Made by a program: the position numbers and the translations under genes
In this document: one piece after another, positions 36,401 through 46,588 of the stretch
How the letters are laid out: each line of letters opens with the position of its first letter
Numbering within the stretch: position 1 is the stretch's first letter
The notes under the pieces: model-generated
What the model was told of the DNA's origin: nothing
What the model saw: only the letters and a program-made list of their open reading frames with translations
The model's database searches: none
Source of the DNA: Albifimbria verrucaria
Taxonomy: Eukaryota; Ascomycota; Sordariomycetes; Hypocreales; Stachybotryaceae
Assembly: GCA_020081605.1 (NCBI GenBank)
Contig: JAHREC010000009.1
Coordinates: 3,162,001-3,226,000, forward strand
Direction: 5' to 3'
Length of the DNA: 64,000 nt

Positions 36401-37007
36401 ACTGAAGAGGTTCACTCCTGGATCTGGCGAAATTCGACATGAGAATGGTGAATAATGGATTCCTTGCAACCGAATACTTGCCTTGTATATCATGTATTTT
36501 TAATTATTACTGAGCATACCTTATTTATAATGGATCACATCAATTTAAGTCCTTTGCGACATAGGATTACGTCTAGTTCACTATGCATTGCTTCTCTTCG
36601 TATTTATCTCAGGGCCACGAGAATTATGATACAGAAAGCACTTCGTAATCAGATAGCTCTCAGGTATTGATGCAGAGTATCAGCCGCGATGGCGTTGAAA
36701 TGACTTGATAAGGAGACCACATAATCGTGCTGGGGGCCAAGATATGACAAGCATTCTAGATAACTAATTAATTGGTCATAATATTATTGGCCTTTTAAAG
36801 CCAGTTATTTAACTCATTTTAGTGAAGTAGGTTAATAATTAGCCGTTCAGACCCATTGACAGGGATGCCGCTTCGCTAATGTGGTAACTAGATAACTCCT
36901 TCGGCAAACATTACCCCTTCACCTTGAAGTTGGCCGAGCGAACCGACAGCTCGGTACCATCGCGGCCCACCCGACAACAAGGACCGGCCGGAACGCGTGG
37001 TAAGTTA
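36401..37007. other. convergent spacer, no gene seen
   Basis: 607 bp between convergent 3' ends. A further GTTGGCCGA lies at 36929-36937, followed by an everted CCGA-N4-TCGG at 36946-36957. AT-rich around 36760-36850. No gene. Confidence 0.5.
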
Positions 37008-39308
37008 TTAGTGGGGTGTGGATCCTGGTCCACCAGTTCGTTTGATGAGGTCCACAGCCTGAGTAAAGAATGAGTCGACGCGGAGCATAACCGGTCGCAA
37101 TAAGAGCCTTGCATCCTCATTTTCCGTTGACCCGAGACGTTGCAGGGATAAGTGGAAACTTTCAAGCAGTCCATATGCAGTCTCAACCTCTTGTGGGGTT
37201 GGAGCCGCCAGGAATAGGTAGATGAGAAAGTTGCCGCAAAGGATGAACTGTGAACGAGCATCTAACTGTGTATTTAGCTGGTCGAATTCTCAGGGCCAGT
37301 TTCGAGTGCTTACGACGTGTCCAAAATCCAGCAAGGTCTCGGTCAGTCATGGATGTCATGAATGTGGTGAACTTTTCGAATTCAACTAAAGCCGGTCTAA
37401 ACCATTTCCGTTGATGTGATCCGGGTGTCGTTTTTGCCTCTTTTGATGCTGGGTGCATTAGGCCGCGGTATAATAATACTTGTGCCGCGAAATATGATAT
37501 ATGTAGGGTGCTGTTATCAAGTCAGCTGGCTCCAATATCACATAAATCATGCGGTTGGGTAATAACCGTTATTATGTGTTTCTAAGCTTTGTCCTGCACT
37601 TATCTGACTCAGGCATTGGGGAGGAGACTGGACCATTCTTGGATACTTTGTCTCGCCATGGAAAGTTCAGCTTGATAGAAAGGGTCTGAGTCTGACTGTT
37701 GGTAACCTGATTCAACACGACTACATATGCATGAGAAGCGGCTTAGAGATACTTCATTTGTAAAGGCCATCAATCAAGACTCACCTGGCACAGTCTAGTA
37801 CTTTTCTTATATGTATTGCGAGCTGGACAGCAGCTATGAAGCGAGCCGCCGCTGGAACCTGGAAACTCACATCGGAAGGATCCACGAGGTAATGCAGCTC
37901 CTCTGGTACATCTGCATCCAGACGCATGTCGTCGAGGTCTAGACAAGCTGTGTTGAAAGAATGCCTTGCGATATGAGGTGGGTTTCCATGACACACGGCA
38001 GACCAGCAATCTGTCACGTAGGTCGCCCACCAGAGTCTCTTACGTATTTTCTTTTCCCAGGGCGGAATATTCCATTGGGTTGGGTCCCGGTGTAGGCCGA
38101 TCATCTGGGCACACGCAGTTGCCTGTGCCGTCAAAATCCATGTGCTCGGCGTTTCTACACTGTCAATGCTGGGTGGTCGCATATGCAGAAGCAAAAGGCA
38201 GGCTTGGAGTTTGAAAAGGTTAGGAGCCTCGAGCTCCCTCCGCAATGCTTCATGGCAATGGGCTACCAGCTCATGTTGCGAGAATGGGCATGGTCCTTCA
38301 AAATTAGAGTCAAACTGCCAGAAAGCAGAGGCTAGTGCGTAAACAGCGCCACGCAACGATGCCGGTATTGTGTTCTTCCCAGACGCGAATTGTCGGAGGA
38401 AGCGGACTTTGGATACGATGGGGTACCCGGGATGGATGTATTTGAAGTAAAGACGAACAAGGGATGGGCCGTGAGGCTCAACAATATTTTCGATCGATTC
38501 GGATGCATTTCGCAGGGCTGAATTGGTGTGTTCAGGAAACTCATCCTGTAAGAGCAAGAAGTGGACCGGAGGTGCATGAGACCGCACATCACCTGGATAG
38601 ACTTGGACGAATTTTCCGTCGATCTCGTCATTCTCACTCATAATGACAGATCTGAACGTATCTAGCAATTGCGTGTCTTGCTCTGCTGTGAGGCCCATGG
38701 AATGAGCAGTGGTGCCAGGGATACCATCCAGCGACTGCTCCGCTGGATTTGATCTTCTAGCATTTCCAACTGACAATATAGTTACCTCCGGCGAGACACT
38801 TTCTGGCGCAACTTGTGTGTGTGTTGCATCGTACATGGGCCTTGGCGCAGACGTGTTTGGATCATGACGGCCATTCTGGGTCTGAGCAGTCTCGCTATTC
38901 GATGGCGCCGAAGACTCAATCACGTCTCCAATCTGTGGCTCAGACGTGACGTTCAAGACGCTATCCCTCAAAAAATGGCTGTCCTGTGGTGAAGAACCGG
39001 GCACAGGTTCCACTGATCGTGGGGAAGAATGGCATTCTAAGCCCCTGGCTCTGCAAAACAGACCTGAATGCACGTTAGACGACAATGCTCTTGTGATTAT
39101 TCGTCCCCAATAAGACGCCGTTACCAAAAAGTGGACTACGTACATGGAGGCTCCTCAGTGATAACACAAGCTGTTTTCCGCCGCCGGCAAACGTCGCACG
39201 GACGGTTCTTGCGGCTACGGGGGTTCTGGCCGATCCAAAACGACTCCGTATTGCGAACTTTCGAGCTCGGCCTGGCCGGTCTGGAGTTATTGAAGGCAGT
39301 TGAGGCAT
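37008..39308 (-). CDS. Zn2Cys6 transcription factor, likely module regulator
   Basis: Minus strand. Start probably ATG 39308 (MPQLPSITPDRPGRARKF) with one frame change before the zinc cluster; 39360 is the alternative in the cluster's own frame. The cluster is CDVCRRRKTAC-x6-C, interrupted by an intron of about 80 bp, then CRARGLEC. A long acidic/Ser-rich linker leads to the fungal-specific domain: VRLYFKYIHPGYPIVSKVRF, GAVYALASAFWQFD, KRLWWATYVTDCWSA. A C-terminal exon set (FWTRR, then GNFLIYLFLAAPTPQEVE and RLLLRPVMLRVDSFF) ends at 37008. Introns lie near 37266-37309 and between 37460 and 37780. The domain closely resembles the regulator at 49560-51425. Position between NCS1/hydantoinase and its own TCGGCCAA repeat suggests it controls that module. 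Confidence 0.8.
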
Positions 39309-39374
39309 AGAACTTTGCCGACAGAGAAACGGGTGTGAAGCAAGCGAGGAAGCAAAGCAACCAAGTCAGGGACT

Positions 39375-39414
39375 ATCGGCCAAGACAGCAGTACCTCAAA
39401 TGAAGTTGGCCGAT
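39375..39414. promoter_or_regulatory. second copy of the 9-bp inverted repeat, upstream of the regulator
   Basis: ATCGGCCAA at 39375-39383 and TTGGCCGAT at 39406-39414 are perfect reverse complements separated by 22 bp, 67 bp upstream of ATG 39308 (15 bp from ATG 39360). The core TCGGCCAA is that of the repeat in the hydantoinase/NCS1 promoter. Autoregulation is the simplest reading. Confidence 0.55.
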
Positions 39415-40779
39415 GGACGGGGTAGCTCGCCGATAACGGGTAACAGTTCGCCGACGAATGTGGGCCATGGTATCTGGGCTAAACCACGAACGATCATGAG
39501 GCTCCCTCTAGTCCCATCCTTGGCGTATCGTCCCAGAAACAAGATGGGCAGATAACCGAAGTCAAGAGGGCGGGTATCCGTCACACGCGGGAAGATGCAA
39601 TTGGAGCCCAAGGACCCTTTACAACCAAGGCAATCCTCAGAAATAGATGCAGTAATTCATTCATTAGTCTGGGGAAGGCTAGCAATCACACTTGCCCTAC
39701 TTATACTTTGCTTTGGTACGACTTGGGTTAGACTAGTTTCGACTACGTGCACCCAACATTTTGCATATGGAACTCCGGCAACAAAGATGCACATATTGAT
39801 GGCGGGCGCTGGTGGTTGGTGGTGTCGAGCGCAAAGCCCATACTGAGGCCATGGTTTTAGAGACGAGAAGATGCGACCGTTGAAGGAAGGACTGCTTAAC
39901 TTCAATGTCGTGGAAGTGCTGCTAGTCAGTCAATCGTGCACACGCGAAACGGGCTTGTTGCAATGTGACGAGCGTTATCCTCGCTACACTTTCTTCCACG
40001 CTCCAACAAACCAAGTGCTGTAAAGCGATATGATAACAAACCTCAGCTTGAGACAGTTCAAAATTCCGAGTTTTGACGTCTGTCATAGAGCGAGTCCTTA
40101 CGAAGCACATCTTGTCTATGAAGAGGATGATCCCGGGTAGCGCAGGGATGCCGGCGTCATTGAAGCGCCACCTTTTGTCCCAATACCCCAGTCATGACCC
40201 GTTTCATTACGATAAAAGGCCTGGTTCAGCTACGGCTGGCACTATGCCACTGTATAGAGGCACTCGTCATGGAGATCCCAAAGTCACGACATGTAAATCA
40301 CTACGTAATCTAGCCTTGTGGTGATGAATTGGCCATAGTCTTTTGGAAAACCCGGTCAAGATGACTTCTAAGAGAGCACATTCTCCACACGGCTATCGTT
40401 CCACTTGGGTCTATCTGTACTGTACCTGGCATAAGCCCAAGTCCAATGGTTGAGATGGTAACCAGGGTCTCTTAGACGTCACCGATCCCTTGGTGCGTTG
40501 TTCTCCACACCAGATCGGGATCCGCTCAGCAATAGATCGAGTGGCCCGAGACAACGGCTCCCGCAATGCGCACTCCAAGCGTCGTTCAGTCTTACCCGAA
40601 TCGAAGGGAAGGTGCACTACTCCATTTCATTAAATCAGCGGCCTAACCTGACCGGGAATAAATTCAGAGCGATCAGTCAATGCCCTGACCTCCCGTCTCA
40701 CAGACCAACGTTACGTAGCGTAGACAAGGAACAGTCAATGACATAGATACATATTCATAGATTCAGACCTTCGAATCTA

Positions 40780-40811
40780 TCATTCATGATGTCACTAGAT
40801 TTCATGAATGA
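40780..40811. promoter_or_regulatory. 10-bp inverted repeat upstream of the small stress-type gene
   Basis: TCATTCATGA at 40780-40789 is mirrored by TCATGAATGA at 40802-40811, 150 bp before the start codon. It could be a protein-binding site or a hairpin. No known factor is assigned. Confidence 0.4.
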
Positions 40812-40960
40812 CAAGCATCTCCCTTTCAAGAGGGCACAACAGCCGCAAATATAAATTGCAGCCCATTGCTCATCATTAACTACCCATTCACTCAACAACA
40901 TTCAACATCATAACCATACTGCCTATTAAATCTACCAACAAATCTTCACATTAATTCATA

Positions 40961-41263
40961 ATGTCCAACTACAAGCCCAGCGGTATGTTATAGAACCCCA
41001 GAGACATGCGTCTTAACATGAAGAATCTGACATTGGGGTTAAGAGCACGACGGTCTCCGCGAGGACGGCAAGCCTGACGGTCGTGTCGGAACTGGCGAGT
41101 TTGCTCACGGCAAGGTCGACCCCATGAGGCCGGACGTCAAGGTGGTCAGACGAGTGATAGCAGCAACGGCGGCAGCACCAGCAGCGGCGACAAGTACAAG
41201 CCTTCTGAGCACGGCGGACTCAAGGAGGATGGCCAACCTGATGGACGAATGAAGAACAATTGA
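40961..41263 (+). CDS. small hydrophilic stress/conidiation-type protein with internal duplication
   Basis: Two exons: 40961-40982 and 41044-41263, intron 61 bp (GTATGT, branch CTGAC). With one base lost in the C run 41120-41123 the product is 80 aa. Two copies of YKPSEHxGLxEDGxPDGR flank a middle GTGEFAHGKVDPHEAGRQGG, which resembles the KGG-type repeat of small stress-induced and conidiation proteins. It is highly charged, lacks hydrophobic segments and is probably disordered. The promoter has a TATA-like box and a long CA-rich leader (ACAACATTCAACATCATAACC), usual for strongly induced small genes. A stress or sporulation role is inferred. Confidence 0.7.
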
Positions 41264-41557
41264 AATCAAATTGGGCTGAAATGTATCATTAATGTCACCA
41301 CTTGTTGAACCAGCTCAAAAATGCACACGCGGTCTTGAATAATTAAGACAAGCCCCGTTGGACACATGCAAATGGTCACGTTCATGTGAAATATGCTTTA
41401 CGCTAATTGACCCATATAAATATCGAGAAAAGAGGGGTAAAAGTTGGATATTTAATCAAGCATAGACTATTCGGTTCAACGAATATGTTTGACTTACACC
41501 TGTATGCCAAGTCAAGTAGGGAAAGAGAACCAAGCAGAGGCAAAAGAAATAGCATAT
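41264..41557. other. spacer before the tRNA cluster
   Basis: Holds the 3' end of the small gene and the region downstream of the first tRNA (tRNAs are on the minus strand). Nothing else is seen. Confidence 0.5.
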
Positions 41558-41629
41558 GCTTACTCCGAGAATCGAACTCGAACCTATCGCTTGGAAGGCG
41601 ATAATCCTGAACCATTAGACCAAGTAAGC
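41558..41629 (-). tRNA. tRNA-Gly: tRNA-Gly(UCC), copy 1
   Basis: 72-nt cloverleaf on the minus strand. Acceptor stem GCTTACT/AGTAAGC, anticodon stem TATCGC/GCGATA with loop CTTCCAA (anticodon TCC), T-arm TCGAG-TTCGATT-CTCGG. No intron. Identical to copy 2. Confidence 0.95.
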
Positions 41630-41724
41630 TGTGGATGCTTTTTGTTGGACAACAATAATGCTGAGAATCCGGATCGTGTGAATGCAGGTAGGAAAAAGAC
41701 CAGAGCAAAAAAATAAATACGCAT

Positions 41725-41796
41725 GCTTACTCCGAGAATCGAACTCGAACCTATCGCTTGGAAGGCGATAATCCTGAACCATTAGACCAAGTAAGC
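41725..41796 (-). tRNA. tRNA-Gly: tRNA-Gly(UCC), copy 2
   Basis: 72 nt, identical to copy 1 and in the same orientation, 95 nt away. Same anticodon TCC. The flanks differ except for a few bases, so the duplication is not a recent long tandem repeat. Confidence 0.95.
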
Positions 41797-42348
41797 TACA
41801 TCTGTTTTCGCCGCTTCAAAATAACAGCTATAGTGTAAATCGAGAAGGATACCATGAGCACAGGAAGCCTCAGCAGAAGAAATGTTCATACAGGCCAGGC
41901 TAATCGAAGTTGAGGCGAGTTCGAGGTACCCTATACCCAGTCTACGAGACAATGTGAAAGGGTGTCGGTCTCCAGATTCTCGACGATTGATCTGTTAAGA
42001 GAGTATTACTGAGGTGTAGGTAACTCGATTCTCTTCAAAGCCGAATTGTTAGGTTATTTAATCAGAGATCTTGCGGTCGTGCTACGCAATGTTATTCGAC
42101 ATGCTATAAGCATCGTTGGGCATTTTCTTGTTATTCCATAGGCTGTAGCAGCAATTATCGGCCACCTCTCTGACTGCGCGCAAAAAAGGTGAACAAGGGC
42201 GCGAGGGCAACATGAATAATAGAATGGAAGGCCCCAGAATGCTCAGCAGTCGAGGTATTTGAACTCATATATAGAGATAGAGCATGACTCGGTCATTTGA
42301 CAATTGACTAGGCCAGTCCAAAAGTGGACAAAAAGGAATTCTGACGAT
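41797..42348. other. spacer between tRNA copies 2 and 3
   Basis: 550 bp with no gene seen. Confidence 0.5.
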
Positions 42349-42419
42349 GCTTACTCCGGGAATTGAACCCGAACCTATCGCTTGGAAGGCGATAATCCTA
42401 ACCATTAGACCAAGTAAGC
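42349..42419 (-). tRNA. tRNA-Gly: tRNA-Gly(UCC), copy 3
   Basis: 71 nt. Same acceptor and anticodon stems and anticodon TCC, but the T-arm is TCGGG-TTCAATT-CCCGG (compensated pairs) and the D-loop is one base shorter (GGTTAGGATT instead of GGTTCAGGATT). Pairing is intact, so it is probably functional. Confidence 0.93.
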
Positions 42420-44011
42420 TTATTTGTTGAGAATTGCAACTTAATACAAAAACATATACGAAAAACAAATTCTCAGATCTTGCTCCTTAACCTACTATTG
42501 CCAGTATATTTCCTGGTACCAGACGTCTGCTCTGCTCAAACAAGTCCTTTGGCCTTTTCACTGGTGATTCCTCTGAGACCTACTCTTTATACATCCCGTG
42601 CTGTTTAATCTGTCATTCATATGACTTGAACTTGATCACAAATGGAAATGAAGGCTTTAACAGCTGAGACCCCCGGTATTGTTTGGCAAGCATTCGTAGA
42701 AGTCTTGCACCAGTTGGTGACATTTTATCCCAGCTTCCTCGGAGGCAATCTGTAAAGAAATTCTTGTTGCTGAACAGGGCCAAGCCTGCCGTTATGGCTG
42801 CTATGACTACTGCACGTGTTATGGGCGTCTTCCTTGGTACCGGGAACACTGCAGCTGACCTGCCAAGGACAGATGCACACAACGATAGGATGTCGGCGAC
42901 AATGCTAAAACCAGATTCAGACGCTTGCTATTCCTGTCCCCTGCAGTATTTTGCCTTTTGTCCCGAGATCCGGGCGCTGCCCCGGCCTTGGAAGTGGAGT
43001 CCTATGGTCCAGTCCCCCTGTAGATCCGGTGTCCACACGCCCGTGTCTCAGTTCGTGGTTGGCTCGATTCCATATGCGGCACTTTGTTTACCTTTGAGCT
43101 TCCCGGACCAGCCCCGTCTGGTTACTGCGGCATCAAAGTCAGAAGAAGCAAGCAAGCAAGCCAAGCCAAGTCAGCCAGCCAACCACGCTTTCCCTTGGCA
43201 AAGAGTGCCTTGGTACTAATACGAACGTACTCTTAGGCCAGTGAGTCATACAAGCCACTACACTTAATGACTGGTATGGTTGGGACCAACTCATGACGAG
43301 GGCTGGTATTTCGTGGGCCTGTATTTTTGGTATACCTACGTAAAACTCATGACCTAATAACTGTAACTGAGAGTGTTATGGTGCATTATAGAAGAAACCG
43401 TCCCCCAAAGGGGCCCGCAGACAACTTGAGGAATGTCTCTACGAGGTAAATTGTTAACATTTCATGGCTGCCAACACCATACCCCATATTCTGCTGAGAT
43501 CCTGTCAAAAAGTCTAGGGATTGAGGAAGGCAAGGTCTCTTTTAGGAAAACGTAGAGCTTTGACAGTATTCCATTGAGGGCTAAGCGATGGATTTGGCGT
43601 TGGCTGCGTCTGTAAGTAAGCAGTAGCCTCAAATGCATCTGCAAGAAGAAACAATGGCTTCTTGAATGATCGTTGGGTTTCTGCTGCTACATCTCTCGCC
43701 CATTGTACATCACCAGCCATCCTTTGGTCGGGTTTACTGCCAATAAAATTCATCAGACGCCCAGGGCTCAAGACCATGATGCATTTTAATACTTTAAATC
43801 TAGATAATTGGGCATAACTTAATTGCCAAGGTATCAATACTAATCGCTCAGCAGGTCGTTCTTGTCCTAATGGCTCAAGGATTTGTGATGTGTGTATGAA
43901 CCATCAACATATATCCCAAAGTCGTGTGAGCAATTAAGGTTCCTTAGCCTCTATTCTTCCAGCATCCCGTTACATTTTCTGTTATGGCTTAACTGCTTGT
44001 AGCGCTCGCGG
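42420..44011. other. 1.6-kb stretch, no confident gene
   Basis: Open frames exist at 42683-43219 (+) and 43514-43837 (-; FEATAYLQTQPTPNPSLSPQ), but neither has recognisable domains or a clear start. AAGCAAGC/CCAAGCCAAG simple repeats lie at 43145-43185. The 43514-43837 frame has coding-like composition and could be a remnant. Confidence 0.35.
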
Positions 44012-46048
44012 TCAAGGAAATACCACTTTAGTGCACGATTTCCCCTTGAAAAAGCACATGCCGGGTAGCCAGCTACGAACGCGGAGACGCGGCGTATCGT
44101 TGACGGTATCTAATTTCTCGACCTCGACCTCAAGTGAGACATGATGGTCGATATCATTAGCTTCATGGACATTTGAGCCTGGATCTTGGGGCCACACGGA
44201 GGTAAAAGCAAAGGCTGGTGGCTGACATGGCTTGTTAGGCAACACAAAGACGGCGCTATACGACACATGCTTTCCTTCCGGATCCCAGATGCTACCTAGT
44301 ATCAGCTTACGGCGCTCCAGGATTGCTGTTGCTAGCTCAGAGGCCGTACGGTGGAGATGCATCTTGGTGAAAGAAGTGAAGTTACCCCTGGCTCTAGCAT
44401 TGGCGGCAAGATACTTGTCGATATATTTAGCGAGTGGGAAGTTCTCTTCGAGAAGGTATTCATATAGCTGTCGAAGGGCCTTCCGCTGATCCAGTCCCAG
44501 TCGGCCTCGAGAGTCGTCGATGTACGGTTGCTTTTCCGAAAACATCGTAGTGTCAATGACATGATCTAATTTCCACAGATGCCCCATTGTCCAGATACCG
44601 TCTGATCTCAGCTTCACATTCGTCAACCGACGACCCTTGTTAAATGTAAGCTTCCGGATGTCGTCCCTCGGTGCGCTAAATGCCTTGAATAGATGTTTTT
44701 CAAGGAATTTTGATACCGTTAATGGGTCCACCGGCTTAGAGCCGTTATCGCTATTATTGAGGATCTCACCATTAATTAAACACATGGCCAGCACTGACAG
44801 ACTGAGGCTATGACCTTGCTGGATTAACGCTTTGTCATCTAGTCGTTCCGGGTATTGACAACAATTCGGGATGATGGCAAGCCGATCCCACGGCTTTGAC
44901 AGCTCGCGCGCCTCGATGTCAGCGATCACCCTAGGTGTCATTGCGCTCGAGTCTTCCAGCATAACTTGATACCTCCCAGCGGCTCGGAGAACGTATCTGA
45001 TCTTTGATATTTCCTCTCGCGTCACCTTTGCTGTGTTGCAAAGCGCAAGACATAGCAGCGTCGCCTGCGTGGAGAAATCGACAGATTTCACGCGCAACTC
45101 CCTGGTATTCTACCAAACACCCGATACCTTAGCTTTTTCTGCTCGAGTGATGGATAGTGGCGGATCAATAGCTGCATCTTGGCTCCGCCACGATAATTCT
45201 CCTGGAATGTCCATGCACGGCTCCACCAGAGGTCCTGGGTAATCTTGTAGAGAAGATCCAAAGCCTCTCTTGCCTTGTGAATGGTAGTTTTTCTTAAGAA
45301 TCCAGGCCTAAGGTCATCGAAAAATCTGTTTGAAAGTATGCTTTGAAGATGTCCAGCTCAGACGCTGTCCGCAGTGGTCGACCTAGTAGTGCAACGGGGT
45401 GACTACTGCGCTGGTAGACGAGGTCCATGGCCTGTATAGCATCGCTCTTTTCAATGCAGTGGTTGTGGCGGGTGCAAGCAATGTCGCACGTGTCTTGACG
45501 AATGCAATGCCGGTCGATCCAGAGGCGCTCAACCCCAGTGTGTCGCATGTAGCCAATAGCGCGATCCAAGACGCAGTTACGGACTTGGGATGGCTCGGTT
45601 CGATCATCGTCCCAACCGTCGACGTGGTATTGCCCAGATTCCTCATCCTCGTATCTTGAAGGACTCCAGGTATAGGATAATGCGACGTATTCATTATTTT
45701 CGAAGGCGTTGATAGATTCGCGACACAGCTGTCGGTCCCCACCAGCCGGAGACACCGGAGGTCCTCGATGAATGAGCGAAACTTGGCGTGGGGCTGTTGA
45801 TTGCCCGAATTTCCTATGTGAACAAGTTGAGAGACAATAGATTCTCCATGATAGGAGGCGAGTTCGCCTAGTGACTGATCCTTGTCGTCCATCGTGCTGC
45901 CTTCAAGGCCAGTCGGGGGAGTGGTTTCATAAGGGAAGCTATCAAGGACTGCAGCGGAGAACAAGTAGTGGAGTTGATCCGGTGTATTTACCACCGCCTC
46001 ATGCAACAACTCATGTATTACCCAATCACGGTGACGTCCTATCTGCAA
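44012..46048 (-). CDS. HET-domain (heterokaryon incompatibility) protein
   Basis: Minus strand, 679 aa if three one-base losses are accepted (C run 45737-45740, near 45300, and 45100-45102). A ~110-aa N-terminus leads to the HET domain: NEYVALSYTWSPSRYEDEES, RAIGYMRHTGVERLWIDRHC, CIEKSDAIQAMDLVYQRSS, then LWWSRAWTFQENYRGG. The C-terminal region (KPWDRLAIIPNCCQYPERLD, LSLSVLAMCLINGEIL) is the usual extension of this subgroup. HET proteins mediate nonself recognition and cell death after fusion of unlike strains; partner specificity cannot be read here. No NACHT, WD or other C-terminal sensor domain is present. Confidence 0.85.
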
Positions 46049-46334
46049 CCATAAATCGGCTGCCTAATTACTCCGGCTGTCGCCAGCTATAAGCAGTGTA
46101 ATACGAATAGCTTTCGAAAGCTTCAAAGAATCTGAATGCCCAGGCCTATAAATAGGAGCCGGAAGATTTACCAAGGGCTGACATTAAGAAAACATACCTT
46201 TACGGTGCTTAGTGGATTAGAAGCAAGCCATGTTAATTATCCAAGTACCCAGTCAGGACATCAAGCGGTTTAGGCCAACAAAAGGAGTATATTACAGTAG
46301 TATACTCGCGCCAACAACCATCAATCTTGCTCAA

Positions 46335-46574
46335 CTAGCTTCCTTCAATTACACGCTGCATTAATGCTGTCAGACTCGGCCAATATGATCCAGAGCCAAA
46401 CCCATCATCGCTATATTTCGGATCCACCACCCGGCCAGTGTCTAATGGCTGATACGAGTCTATCAACTCGATGTCTACAATTTCAGCGAACAAGTGGTTT
46501 ACATAAGAGAGGATAACTGGACTAGCGGCCTCAATTTGCTGCCCCATCAACCACCCGGCCGCTGTTAAGACCAT
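46335..46574 (-). CDS. possible small protein or detached C-terminal piece
   Basis: A 79-codon minus frame (VDIELIDSYQPLDTGRVVDP, SGSYWPSLTALMQRVIEGS) starts 14 bp after the stop of the gene at 46589. Composition is coding-like. It may be an independent small gene, a downstream exon, or a separate remnant. Function unknown. Confidence 0.3.
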   Translation of the reverse strand: MVLTAAGWLMGQQIEAASPVILSYVNHLFAEIVDIELIDSYQPLDTGRVVDPKYSDDGFGSGSYWPSLTALMQRVIEGS

Positions 46575-46588
46575 CTAGTCCACCCAAT

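Larger units (their letters stand above)
39309..40960. other. 1.65-kb intergenic stretch with regulatory repeats
   Basis: Upstream region of two divergent genes. It holds the inverted repeats at 39375-39414 and 40780-40811 and a TATA-like AATATAAATT near 40848-40857. The rest has no coding-like frame. Confidence 0.5.

Noticed and set aside
42961..43100. Resemblance to a piece of ribosomal DNA (GTGTCTCAGTTCGTGGTTGG)
   Set aside because: Only a short fragment looks familiar; flanks do not continue as rRNA.
42683..43219. Plus-strand 178-codon frame near the tRNA cluster
   Set aside because: No domain, low-complexity AASKSEEASKQAKPSQ end and no clear start context; kept only as an unassigned stretch.
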